Positions 8,929-17,204 of a stretch of 64,000 nucleotides of DNA are shown piece by piece. Location: contig DDFC01000026.1 of the NCBI GenBank assembly GCA_002336895.1, positions 62,001 through 126,000 on the forward strand, in the 5' to 3' direction. A program made the translations under genes and the position numbers. The DNA is from Verrucomicrobiaceae bacterium UBA1938. GTDB taxonomy: Bacteria; Verrucomicrobiota; Verrucomicrobiia; Verrucomicrobiales; Verrucomicrobiaceae. Under the pieces are notes generated by a model, which saw nothing but the letters and a program-made list of their open reading frames with translations, was not told the origin of the DNA and ran no database searches. Position 1 is the stretch's first letter, and every line of letters begins with the position of its first letter.

Positions 8929-9648
8929 ATGGGTTGGTTCTACAAACTATTAAAAAAAGAAGAGTTTCTTCCCACTCGAGTTGGAATGTTCGTCAACTCT
9001 TCTTTTCTGATCCGCCAGGCCCTGGGACAGGCAATCGTCAGACACTCAGACGAGCTGCACGGGACAATGCTCGACTTTGGGTGTGGGACCGCCCCCTACC
9101 GGCATCTCTTTAAAATTGACCGTTATCTGGGGCTTGAGATTGACGCCCCGGGGTATCCTCTGAAGCATGCGCATTCCACATTGCTATACTCTGGCGACCG
9201 CATCCCGCTGGAAGACGAAAGCGTGGACAGCATTCTGATGACGGAAGTGCTGGAGCATGTGTTTAATCCAGCCCAGGTGCTGTCCGAATTCCGTCGCGTC
9301 CTCCGTCCTGGCGGTGTTGTTCTCGTCACCTGTCCATTTGCCTGGCCGTTGCATGAAGAACCCTACGACTACGCACGCTACACTCCGTTTGCCTTGCAGC
9401 ATCTTTTTCAGTCCGGCGGGTTTGAGGTGAAGGCGATCGAAAAAACTGGGAATTGGATTCTGGCTCTGGTTCAGCTGCTTCTTGTTTTCAGCGTGCAAAA
9501 GCTTCTCCCGCAGTCGGAGCGCCTCAATCGTCTCGGCAAGATCCTCTTCTGCTCCATCCTGAATCCCCTCGGCATGGTTTTGAATTTCCTGCTGCCCAAG
9601 GATGACCGCCTCTACTTCAACAATGTGGTGGTGGCGTGCAAAAAATGA
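8929..9648 (+). CDS. Class I SAM-dependent methyltransferase (type 11)
   Basis: This 239-residue protein has motif I MLDFGCGTAPYRHLF (residues about 45-59), the acidic strand YLGLEIDAPGYP, and ILMTEVLEHVFNPAQVL followed by LRPGGVVLVTCPFAWPLHEEPYDYARYT. The last string (HEEPYDYARYT) is frequent in methyltransferases of bacterial polysaccharide clusters. It resembles the protein at 786 in its FGCG-PYR form. Its promoter-like upstream region suggests a separate transcript. Likely role is methylation of a sugar residue or lipid-linked intermediate; acceptor unknown. Confidence 0.85.
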   Translation: MGWFYKLLKKEEFLPTRVGMFVNSSFLIRQALGQAIVRHSDELHGTMLDFGCGTAPYRHLFKIDRYLGLEIDAPGYPLKHAHSTLLYSGDRIPLEDESVDSILMTEVLEHVFNPAQVLSEFRRVLRPGGVVLVTCPFAWPLHEEPYDYARYTPFALQHLFQSGGFEVKAIEKTGNWILALVQLLLVFSVQKLLPQSERLNRLGKILFCSILNPLGMVLNFLLPKDDRLYFNNVVVACKK

Positions 9649-9796
9649 ACCTGCTGCCTGCGGTGTGGTGCGGAAAGCTGGCCGTGCCCGGCATAGGGGG
9701 GGCCGCCGGCCAAAAAAGTGCTGCACGCTGAGATCGTTGGCAAAAGCAGGCATCTTTGCCTTCAGCATCCCGCTTTAACCGGCTCATATTAACCCG

Positions 9797-10888
9797 ATGG
9801 AAACCTTCACAGACTCGCCCCAGGCCGGTCCTGCGCGCATCATTGCACTGGACGCCTTGCGCCTGATCGCTGCGTTCATCGTTTTCGTGCAGCACTTCCG
9901 CCTTGTCTTCGAGCTCCACTGGCCGGAATGGCTGCGCAAAGGTGTGCTGGACTCCAAGGCGGCGGTGATGCTGTTTTTTGTTCTCAGCGGCTATGTTCTC
10001 GCCCTGTCGCTCGGCAGCAGGGCGCCGTCCTTCAAGGCGTATGTGAAATTCGGCGTGCGGCGTGTCTTCCGTCTGTATCCCGTTTACTGGGCTGCTCTTG
10101 CGCTCTCATTTGTCGTGCTGTGGAACGTGCAGCAGCATGGCGCAGGGCAGGTGAGGGGGATGCCCGCCCTGTTTCTTGACGGCGGCTCTCTGCAGACCAG
10201 CCAGTGGCTGCTTCAGAGCACCCTCCTGGCGCCGGGCATGAAGTCCGACTTCGCGCTGCCCACGGTCTGGACGCTCATGACCGAGGCCAAGATCTCGATG
10301 ATTTTCCCCCTGCTGGCGTGGGTTATGTTGCGCAGCTCCGGCTGGCTGGCCGCTGCGCTGGCCGCGGCACTGGTTCTTTTCAGCCACTGGATGGATCAGC
10401 ACATCGTCGGCACGGCGGCCTTTCTTGGCATGTTCGCGCTTGGCACTATCTTGTGCCGCGTGCCTGAGGGCTTTTGGCGCCGCTTGAGCCAGCCTGCCTG
10501 GTGGGGGCTGCTGCTTTTGGGCCTCGTGCTCTACGCAGCCATTTCCTGGAGATACGTCATGCCGAGCATCTGGCTGGGCTATTACCTGTGCGGGCTGGGT
10601 TCGTTGATCTTCATCGCGGCGTGTGTCGGCTGGCCGCAGATGCGCTCTGTCTTGACGCGCCTGCAGCAGCTGCTGCGGGTGGATCTGTCTTACAGCATCT
10701 ACATTTTGCACTACCCCGTCTTGGTGGCGTTCAAAAAGCTATGCGGGCCGTGGATGGCCGCCTCACCGTTCATCTCTTTCATCCTGGCCCTGGCATCGAC
10801 CATCGGACTCGGCTTGCTGGCGCATTTCTTGATCGAGAAGCCCGCCATTGAACTGGGCAGGAGGCTGACACGCTCCAAATCATCCTAA
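9797..10888 (+). CDS. Acyltransferase family 3 membrane protein
   Basis: The 363-residue protein shows the family signature IIALDALRLIAAFIVFVQHF near the N-terminus, VMLFFVLSGYVLAL, and VRRVFRLYPVYWAAL, followed by about nine more hydrophobic helices. It is a second OafA/NodX-type inner-membrane acyltransferase in the locus (compare 4839). It probably O-acetylates the growing polysaccharide or a lipid-linked unit. The 148-base gap before it contains a GC-rich dyad (GGCCG...CGGCC near 9679-9713). It is followed after 20 bases by a glycosyltransferase gene. Confidence 0.88.
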   Translation: METFTDSPQAGPARIIALDALRLIAAFIVFVQHFRLVFELHWPEWLRKGVLDSKAAVMLFFVLSGYVLALSLGSRAPSFKAYVKFGVRRVFRLYPVYWAALALSFVVLWNVQQHGAGQVRGMPALFLDGGSLQTSQWLLQSTLLAPGMKSDFALPTVWTLMTEAKISMIFPLLAWVMLRSSGWLAAALAAALVLFSHWMDQHIVGTAAFLGMFALGTILCRVPEGFWRRLSQPAWWGLLLLGLVLYAAISWRYVMPSIWLGYYLCGLGSLIFIAACVGWPQMRSVLTRLQQLLRVDLSYSIYILHYPVLVAFKKLCGPWMAASPFISFILALASTIGLGLLAHFLIEKPAIELGRRLTRSKSS

Positions 10889-10908
10889 TTTGATCTGAAT
10901 TCCACGTC

Positions 10909-12126
10909 ATGCCCGACGCGCTCCAGGTTTGCCAGATATTTCCGCACTATGCCCCCGTGCTGGCAGGTGCTGCCGAACGTTTCCGGCGTTACGCGCCCGG
11001 GCTCAAGGCGCGCGGCATCACCACTTCGGTGATCACCTCCCGCAGTGATCCGGCCCTGCCGGTTGAAGAGAACGTGGATGGCATCATCCCCGTGTCCCGT
11101 ATCGAGGTCGGGTCAGTTGCCGGGCAGCGTGATCAGAGGCTGTTTAAATCCGCCGCCGAACTTCTCATGAGACAGGGAGGGGCGGCGGCGAAGGTCGTGC
11201 AGACGATCAAGATGGACCGGCGGCTTTTCAGCAGCCTGCTCTCCATCAAGCGCCAGGGCAAGTCTCTGATGTTTGTCTCCACCATGGTCGAGCCTGAGAC
11301 CTGGGGGCGCACTGCTTTCCATCGCTGGGCCAACTTCCAGCTGCAAAAGCTGGCGCAGCGCTTGTTTGATGCCGTGGTCGTCGGGTCTCCAGTCATGGCT
11401 GAAGCCCAGCTCCGCATGGGGGTCGCTGCACGCAGGCTGCATGTCATCTCCCATGGGGTGGACATCGGGCGGTTCAAGCCCGCCGCGCCGGGTGGGGCGC
11501 TGCCGCCCATGCTGCAAAAGGTGCTACCCCCATGTGCAAAAGTCTGTCTCTACGTCGGGCATCTCATACCACGCAAAGGCGTCGCCACCTTGCTGCAGGC
11601 CTGGCCGGAAGTGGCCCGCAGCTGCCCGGATGCCTGGCTGGTTCTCGTCGGCGCAGTGCAGCGTCCCACAATCTCCTCCGAGCAGGAACGCAGGGAAATC
11701 GCCGGTTATCAAACGGCCCTCTTTGCTCAGCTCAATGCTTTGCCTCGCGTCCTTCACATACCTGAGCAGCCGGACATCCAGCACTGGTATCAGGCGGCTG
11801 ACATGTTTGTGTTTCCCTCCACCCAGGAAGGCTTTCCCAATGCACTGCTGGAAGCCATGAGCACGGGGCTGCCCTGCCTCACCCGCCGCTTCATGGGCTT
11901 TCCGGAAGGGCAGCTCGGTGAGCACGAAGGAGTGATCCAGGTCTTGGATGAGACGCCTGAAGCCTGGTCCCGCGCCATGGTGGCGCTTCTGGCGGATGAA
12001 TCGGCCAGATGCAGGATGCGCACCGGCGCACGCGAGCTTATTGTGCGGGATCACTCACTGGAAAAGACGCTGGATCAATACGCCGGCTTGTACCAATCCC
12101 TCGCCCGCAAACAGGCTGTGTCATGA
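10909..12126 (+). CDS. GT4-family glycosyltransferase
   Basis: This 405-residue protein shows the GT-B layout of family 4. The N-terminal acceptor domain begins QVCQIFPHYAPVLAGAAERF. The C-terminal nucleotide-sugar domain contains CLYVGHLIPRKGVATLLQAW. The E-x7-E catalytic motif lies in STQEGFPNALLEAMSTG. Such enzymes are cytosolic and retaining, adding sugars to lipid-linked glycans. Translation is coupled to the following GT2 gene by an ATGA overlap. Sugar specificity is not predictable. Confidence 0.9.
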   Translation: MPDALQVCQIFPHYAPVLAGAAERFRRYAPGLKARGITTSVITSRSDPALPVEENVDGIIPVSRIEVGSVAGQRDQRLFKSAAELLMRQGGAAAKVVQTIKMDRRLFSSLLSIKRQGKSLMFVSTMVEPETWGRTAFHRWANFQLQKLAQRLFDAVVVGSPVMAEAQLRMGVAARRLHVISHGVDIGRFKPAAPGGALPPMLQKVLPPCAKVCLYVGHLIPRKGVATLLQAWPEVARSCPDAWLVLVGAVQRPTISSEQERREIAGYQTALFAQLNALPRVLHIPEQPDIQHWYQAADMFVFPSTQEGFPNALLEAMSTGLPCLTRRFMGFPEGQLGEHEGVIQVLDETPEAWSRAMVALLADESARCRMRTGARELIVRDHSLEKTLDQYAGLYQSLARKQAVS

Positions 12127-13097
12127 ACAACGAAAAACTCAGCGTACTAATTCCTGTTCTCAACGGGGCTCCGTTTCTGGAGGAAGCCCTGGCTTCCCTG
12201 GAGCAGCAGACTTTTCGTGATTTCGATGTGCTGGTCTGGGACAACGGCTCCACGGATGGCACTCTGGAGATCCTTGACCGCTGGGTGCCCTCCCGCCTGC
12301 CGGGACGCGTTTTCCGTGGCCCGCCCCTCTCTCTAGGCCTCTCCCTGGCCAGGCTTGTGGAGGTGGCTGACACGGAGCTGTGTGCCCGCATGGATGCGGA
12401 CGACATCTGCCATCCCGACCGTTTTCGCCAGCAGCTTGCCTTTCTGCGTCAGCATCCCGCCCTCGCCCTCGTGGGCACGGACCGCGTTTGCATCGACATG
12501 TCTGGAAACGTCGTGGAAGGAGGGTCCAGGCTTCCATTCGCACCCACTGATGTGTTGCATGCCACGCTTGTGGGGCCGCGCATCTGGCACCCCACGGTGA
12601 TTTTCAAACGCAGCGCCGTTCTGCAGGTCGGCAACTACCAGGACCACAGCACCATTGACGAGCCCTACTGGTCTGAGGACTATGATTTGTGGGTGCGGCT
12701 GCTGACACATCATCTCGCCGCCACCATGCCGGAGCGCCTGCTGCGGTACCGCATCAATCCCTCCGGGGTGACGCAGAAGGCCATGCGGGAAAAACGTGCG
12801 GCATTGTCGAGGCGCCGTGTATGGGAGCGTCACGCCTCCGCATTCACAGGGCTCCAGCAGTCCGTGGCCATGCAGCTGCATGACCGCTCCAGTGGATTTG
12901 CCCTGCCTGCATTGTGGCGCATGGCCTGCCATTTCAGGCGTCTGGACGGCCTGCCACCTCTCACCCGTCTCAGATATCCCTCATTTCTGGAGGCGATGCA
13001 GAAGCTGATCGCACGCAAAGATCTGGCTTCGCGTGCATGGCTCAAGGTCGGCCGCCTGCTGAAGCCAGCTCCACCAGATGCCCTGCCCACAGACTGA
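12123..13097 (+). CDS. GT2-family glycosyltransferase
   Basis: The start ATG overlaps the preceding stop. Upstream in-frame codons carry no family sequence, so this shorter start is preferred. The 324-residue product begins LSVLIPVLNGAPFLEEAL and contains WDNGSTDGTLEIL. The metal-binding motif ARMDADDICHPDRF is characteristic of GT-A family 2 transferases. A later YWSEDYDLWVRLL holds the ED catalytic-base region. Its 3' end overlaps tail-to-tail by 56 bases with a glycosyltransferase on the other strand. Confidence 0.9.
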   Translation: MNNEKLSVLIPVLNGAPFLEEALASLEQQTFRDFDVLVWDNGSTDGTLEILDRWVPSRLPGRVFRGPPLSLGLSLARLVEVADTELCARMDADDICHPDRFRQQLAFLRQHPALALVGTDRVCIDMSGNVVEGGSRLPFAPTDVLHATLVGPRIWHPTVIFKRSAVLQVGNYQDHSTIDEPYWSEDYDLWVRLLTHHLAATMPERLLRYRINPSGVTQKAMREKRAALSRRRVWERHASAFTGLQQSVAMQLHDRSSGFALPALWRMACHFRRLDGLPPLTRLRYPSFLEAMQKLIARKDLASRAWLKVGRLLKPAPPDALPTD

Positions 13098-14190
13098 CAG
13101 GATCAGGCGGGATGCGCTCTTGGGCCATGAGACGGCCGGCGGCACCCATGGCTGCCCACTGGTCACGCTGGGACCAGGCCTGCTCCATCACTTCATGCAG
13201 CGCCGCAGTCTCACAGGAGGCTGCCAGGAAGCCCGTCCTTGACGGCTCCATCATCTCCGGGATGCCGCCTGCAGGCGTGGCAATGACCGTCCGCCCGGCC
13301 CACATGGCCTCGATCAGGGCAATCGGCAGCCCCTCGTGCCGCGAAGGCAGCAGCAGAGCGTGATGTTCCCTCCACACCGCGTTCATGTCATCCACATGAC
13401 CGGCAAACACGACTTTGTCTGAGACCTGCAGCTCCCGGCTCAGGGCCCGCAGAGTGTTCTCACAACCTCCGCTGCCAAACAAGGACACCTGGATCTTCCG
13501 CTCTTTCCATTCTGGTCGTGCCAGCACTTCAAAGAGCATGTCCTGCCCCTTGGTCTTAGGGTGCAGACGCGCCGGCAGTGCCAGCTTCACACACGTGCTG
13601 TCATCCAGTGCCGGCATTGCGAGGGCTTCCACACTCACCAGAAAGGGATTCCTCACGATGCGGGCATTTGAAAGCCTCCGCCCTGTCTGCCGAAAACACA
13701 GATCTTGATTGTGCTGGGAGACAAAGCACGCCTCCAGCGCCCGCTCATACGCCCGATGTATCCTTTCTGCCAGAGGGTCTTCAGGCCAGTTGTCTGTTGA
13801 GACCAGGTGCGTGACAGCGATACAGCGACGCCCATCAGCATGAATGACCTCCAGCAGGGGGATGCCATCCACCAGTGTTCCTGAATTAAAGATTATCAGG
13901 TCTGGCTGAAAATCCTTCAGCGTCGATCTCAGAAGGCGAAGCCCCCAAGGTTCTGCTCCGGACAAACGCTCCCAGATTTTGCCCATCACCGCCTGCTTGC
14001 CGGTGAGATTCAGCGAGCGGTGGGGTACCCCCTGAGCTGCCAGCTGCTTCAGGCGTCTGTGTGCGCCCTGCTTCCACTCCGTCAGCGCCAGCACCCCGTG
14101 GCCCTGTCGTTTCAAAAAGCCGGCAGTTTGCACCCAGAGCTCCTCACTGCCGCCGCCCCCCTGGTTGGCGCTGATAAATAAAAATTTCAT
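13042..14190 (-). CDS. GT4-family glycosyltransferase (reverse strand)
   Basis: This product of about 382 residues starts KFLFISANQGGGGSEELW, a typical GT4 N-terminus with a glycine-rich GGGGSE loop. It carries LPARLHPKTKGQDMLFEVL and the E-x7-E motif in PSRHEGLPIALIEAMWAG. ATG at 14190 is preferred over an in-frame GTG three codons upstream because the hydrophobic first strand follows it directly. It is the only reverse-strand gene between 1 and 29 kb and overlaps the end of the GT2 gene. It therefore has its own promoter in the AT-rich 14191-14411 gap or was inserted separately. Confidence 0.88.
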   Translation of the reverse strand: MKFLFISANQGGGGSEELWVQTAGFLKRQGHGVLALTEWKQGAHRRLKQLAAQGVPHRSLNLTGKQAVMGKIWERLSGAEPWGLRLLRSTLKDFQPDLIIFNSGTLVDGIPLLEVIHADGRRCIAVTHLVSTDNWPEDPLAERIHRAYERALEACFVSQHNQDLCFRQTGRRLSNARIVRNPFLVSVEALAMPALDDSTCVKLALPARLHPKTKGQDMLFEVLARPEWKERKIQVSLFGSGGCENTLRALSRELQVSDKVVFAGHVDDMNAVWREHHALLLPSRHEGLPIALIEAMWAGRTVIATPAGGIPEMMEPSRTGFLAASCETAALHEVMEQAWSQRDQWAAMGAAGRLMAQERIPPDPVSLWAGHLVELASAGGRP

Positions 14191-14411
14191 GAGTCGCACA
14201 AAATTGGGCGTCGGGAGCAGGCGTTAAGAATGATCATGGCGACCGATTTCATTCAGTGACAGAAACATGAACAGCTGTCAAAAAGTGCATTCTAAAATCG
14301 TTGGTCCTTGCCCTTGCTACATGACGCGGCTATCTGACCCAATCCGGCCTGAATCCATCCCGGCCCATGATTGAACCTGCAGCTCCGTCCAATCCCTTTC
14401 AAAGATTACCT

Positions 14412-14705
14412 ATGATTAAAAACTGCAAAGGTCTGACAATTTTAGAATCACTGGTTGTCATGGTGGTTTGTGTCCTTCTGCTGTGGATTGTAATACCTGT
14501 CTGCATGGTTCGGCTCGGCTGGAAGGAGGCGGGAGCCATGGTCGTCACCGAAGGAGACAAGGCACCGGAATATAAAGGCGAACCTCTCGACCCAGACATT
14601 CTCAAGCCCCGTGTGGATAATGTCACAAAGCCCAGGGTGCTGCCTGAGAACCAAACATTGCCAAAAGCGCCGAACACCCCGCCTAAAAAGAGCGCCTTGG
14701 ATTAA
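14412..14705 (+). CDS. Small pseudopilin-like protein with prepilin cleavage motif
   Basis: ATG at 14412 is preferred because it places a short basic leader (MIKNCKG) directly before the processing site. An in-frame start at 14367 would lengthen the leader by 15 residues. The sequence K-G/LTILESLVVMVV has a Gly at the cleavage position and Glu at +5, followed by a 20-residue hydrophobic helix. This matches the type III signal (N-methylation) of type IV pilins and pseudopilins. After the helix only about 60 polar, proline-rich residues follow, so it lacks a normal pilin globular domain. Function is unknown. It lies in a polysaccharide locus without other pilus genes. Confidence 0.6.
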   Translation: MIKNCKGLTILESLVVMVVCVLLLWIVIPVCMVRLGWKEAGAMVVTEGDKAPEYKGEPLDPDILKPRVDNVTKPRVLPENQTLPKAPNTPPKKSALD

Positions 14706-14738
14706 CTTTGGCTTCAGGCAACGCGCCTCCTCGCCCAC

Positions 14739-15902
14739 ATGGGGTCTCTGCAGACAAAGGCTGACCAGGCCGACGAAGGGAGTCCGCTCGGACGGCACAT
14801 TCTTGAGCGTTTAATCCTGGTGTGGAAACTGGCCCACGCGTGGATTTTTCGTTTCACCATGGTGGTCATCACCGTCTTGGGGGCTCTGGCGCTGTTCATT
14901 CGCAGCCAGGCTGAAGCCAACCTCCTCAGCGTCTTCCTTTCCTACCTTCCCGCATGGGTGACCGCCTTGCCTCTCCTGCTCACACTGGCGGGCGGCATCG
15001 TTTTCGCCTGCTGGCGTTCGGCCGCCGCATCCATGGTTGGTGCAGTCATCATTACATTATGGCTTGGAGGCTACAGCTTTACCTGGGTGCCGTTTTCTCG
15101 CCACACTCATCCAGCGGCTTCCTTGACAGTGATGACGTACAACCGTGGCCAAGGGTCAGTCAAAATTTTGACCGAATGCGCGGTGGCAAATCAGCCGGAC
15201 ATAGTCGTTTTTCAGGATGCCGGCCGGCGCCTGCCCCAGCTTGCCGCGCTGCCGGTGTTTGCCCAAAATCGCCATGGTTTGCAGAGCGGAGAATTTGTCT
15301 TGCTGAGCCGCTGGCCTATCGTGCAGAACGAACCGCTGCACCTGGACTGGCCCGGGGGAAGATCAAAAACCTGGCACGCAGGCACGCGATCAGTCATAGA
15401 CTGGAATGGGAAGCGGGTGGTCGTTTATAACATTCACACCCCCACCCCCAGAGACACCCTTTACTGGTATGCTCAGCATGGCACCTTCCTCTACGGCATC
15501 CTTGGTGTCATGCCCTTCACGCCGCTTTACAATAAGCATAAGGACTACCTTTCCTATTGGGCTGCGCGGGTGCAGCTGGCGGCGCAGATTGCATCACGGG
15601 TGCGCCAAGAGCAGTATCCAGTAGTCTTGCTTGGAGACCTCAACTGCCCGCCGCTGGGAAGCAGTTACGGTTGTATCGAGCGGCTGTTGCAAGACGCGCA
15701 CCGCACAGCAGGAAAGGGGTTTGGTTTCACCTTTCCCAGCAATTTTAAATCCGTTGGCAGGATTTTCAGCCCTTGGATACGAATCGATCACATTTTCGCC
15801 TCTTCGCATTGGGAAATTTTGTCATGCACAGTAGGCTCCGGGCCTGCCTCACAGCACCTCCCCGTCGTATCGGAGCTGGGCCTGCGAGAAAACGCAAAAT
15901 AA
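14739..15902 (+). CDS. Endonuclease/exonuclease/phosphatase-fold protein with N-terminal membrane helices
   Basis: The 387-residue protein has about three transmembrane helices in residues 40-125, then an EEP domain. The domain shows MTYNRG, an FQDAG in the usual QE/QD metal-site position, YNIHTPTP, VVLLGDLNCPP (catalytic D and N), RIDHIFAS and a terminal SQHLPVV with the catalytic His. All main EEP-fold residues are present, so hydrolysis of a phosphodiester is expected, with the domain probably facing the periplasm. Family members include nucleases, sphingomyelinases and phosphatases, and membrane-anchored forms are common near polysaccharide genes. The substrate could be a lipid or sugar phosphate; this is open. 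Confidence 0.8.
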   Translation: MGSLQTKADQADEGSPLGRHILERLILVWKLAHAWIFRFTMVVITVLGALALFIRSQAEANLLSVFLSYLPAWVTALPLLLTLAGGIVFACWRSAAASMVGAVIITLWLGGYSFTWVPFSRHTHPAASLTVMTYNRGQGSVKILTECAVANQPDIVVFQDAGRRLPQLAALPVFAQNRHGLQSGEFVLLSRWPIVQNEPLHLDWPGGRSKTWHAGTRSVIDWNGKRVVVYNIHTPTPRDTLYWYAQHGTFLYGILGVMPFTPLYNKHKDYLSYWAARVQLAAQIASRVRQEQYPVVLLGDLNCPPLGSSYGCIERLLQDAHRTAGKGFGFTFPSNFKSVGRIFSPWIRIDHIFASSHWEILSCTVGSGPASQHLPVVSELGLRENAK

Positions 15903-16087
15903 TGTTGCTTCTTGACGCAGGAAGGGGCCGGTGGCATAAAACATGCTTTAGCCAAAGGCGGGTTTGCACCTAAAAATGACATTTTTTGCACAATTTTGCC
16001 TATTGCCAACGCGGTCGGACGATGTAATGGCTGAGCGCGCGAATAAAAAAATGTTTAAAATATAAACGCTGAACACTATTCGATCAT

Positions 16088-16843
16088 ATGATAAACAAAA
16101 TTAAACTGACTGCTTGCATGATAGGCTGCGTGCTTATGGCGGGTGTTAGCGACGCTGCCGCTCAGTTCGGAGGTGGATTCGGTTTCGGCCTTGGTTACTT
16201 TCCGGTGCAGGACCGCTCTTTAGGGCAGGTGAAGATTTCCGGGGACACGAACTACGATGGTTTTCTGGACAGCGGGGATCTCGATCCCAACATCAATCTC
16301 AAGCGCAATCCTCCAGGCTTGATCGTGGGCACTCGCGAACTCGCACGCATTGATCTGTCAGTCGTGCACAACGCCAGCCTCCAGACAGCGAGCACTCCTG
16401 GTTCCCCTGGCTCTCCGAAGCTGAAATTCCTCTACTACAAGCTCTCCGCCATCCTCGATCTGCGGCCCATCAATCTCGGACATCGTCGTGGAAGCTTCAA
16501 ATCCTTTGAGGAAGAGCAATCCCGCAGCGGGCGCATGCGCATCTGGCTGGATCCCAACCGCACGACTCTTCTGCTCGATTCCGCTGATCCGGGCAAGCGC
16601 CGCGTCGAATGGCCGGCTGCTTCCTCCCTGCCGCCCAAGCATGTCTATGCCGAAGGGGTCTCCGTCGGAGATTCCGGAACTGTGATGATGCTGACCCTGC
16701 TTCTCGACAACAACAATCTGGGTCCTGTGGCAGACAAGCTCTTTGGTGACAAGGCCTGCTGGGATGCCCTGATGCTTTCAGTCTGGCCCTCCCCCAAGAC
16801 CAAGCCATTCATCGACAAGTCACCCGTTTGGAAGCGGTTCTAA
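16088..16843 (+). CDS. Secreted protein with a dockerin/EF-hand-like calcium loop
   Basis: The 251-residue protein starts with a Sec signal peptide (basic MINKIK, hydrophobic core, likely cleavage near DAAAQ at residue 27). Shortly after lies ISGDTNYDGFLDSGDLDPN. Its D-T-N-Y-D-G-F-L-D spacing is that of a type I dockerin or EF-hand-like loop, present once. The remainder mentions no known catalytic motif. The gene follows an AT-rich 185-base gap, so it may start a transcript. It precedes the beta-barrel and export genes and could be an extracellular matrix or export accessory. No family name is assigned. Confidence 0.6.
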   Translation: MINKIKLTACMIGCVLMAGVSDAAAQFGGGFGFGLGYFPVQDRSLGQVKISGDTNYDGFLDSGDLDPNINLKRNPPGLIVGTRELARIDLSVVHNASLQTASTPGSPGSPKLKFLYYKLSAILDLRPINLGHRRGSFKSFEEEQSRSGRMRIWLDPNRTTLLLDSADPGKRRVEWPAASSLPPKHVYAEGVSVGDSGTVMMLTLLLDNNNLGPVADKLFGDKACWDALMLSVWPSPKTKPFIDKSPVWKRF

Positions 16844-16897
16844 AACCGCACCTTGCAGCTGACTCACCCTTATCTAGGCGGCCTCTTATTCATTTCT

Positions 16898-17149
16898 ATG
16901 CACCTGTTTCAAAATGCCCTGGCAATGGACCCGCAAAACATCTCCACTTTGGTGTTGATGATGGCTGCGGTGGCTTGGGCAGGCACTTTGATCGTTCTAT
17001 TGAGCGATCTCATTGCCGACGAAAAGCTGGCAGTTGGATGGAAATTCCTCTGGTTTCCGGTTCTGGTGCTTTTGCCCGCTGTAGGTGGGCTGCTTTACAG
17101 TTCCGTTTCACTCATTCGTTCTCTGGCTGGAGCAAAGCAGAAAAGTTGA
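16898..17149 (+). CDS. Small two-helix membrane protein
   Basis: This is a small protein of about 83 residues with two hydrophobic helices. The second (KFLWFPVLVLLPAVGGLLYSS) resembles the PLDc_N two-helix anchor domain, a common small membrane module. The ATG at 16898 is chosen. An in-frame TTG at 16853 and an ATG at 16925 are alternatives. It lies between the secreted protein and the beta-barrel gene, 54 bases after the former, so it may be co-transcribed. The role is unknown. Confidence 0.5.
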   Translation: MHLFQNALAMDPQNISTLVLMMAAVAWAGTLIVLLSDLIADEKLAVGWKFLWFPVLVLLPAVGGLLYSSVSLIRSLAGAKQKS

Positions 17150-17163
17150 ACCTCTGAGTTCAA
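17146..17163. repeat. Short inverted repeat at 3' end of small membrane protein gene
   Basis: TTGAAC and GTTCAA form a perfect six-base dyad with a six-base loop, overlapping the stop codon of the preceding gene and 42 bases ahead of the beta-barrel gene. No T-run follows, so an intrinsic terminator is unlikely. It could be an operator or chance. Confidence 0.25.
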
Positions 17164-17204
17164 ACTGACTAAAAAATTCTTACCTGAAGACTAAAGATAT
17201 TACC

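Noticed and set aside
9660..9715. GC-rich dyad followed by AAAAAA as a terminator after the methyltransferase at 8929
   Set aside because: On the transcribed forward strand the run is A, not T, so it does not fit an intrinsic terminator.
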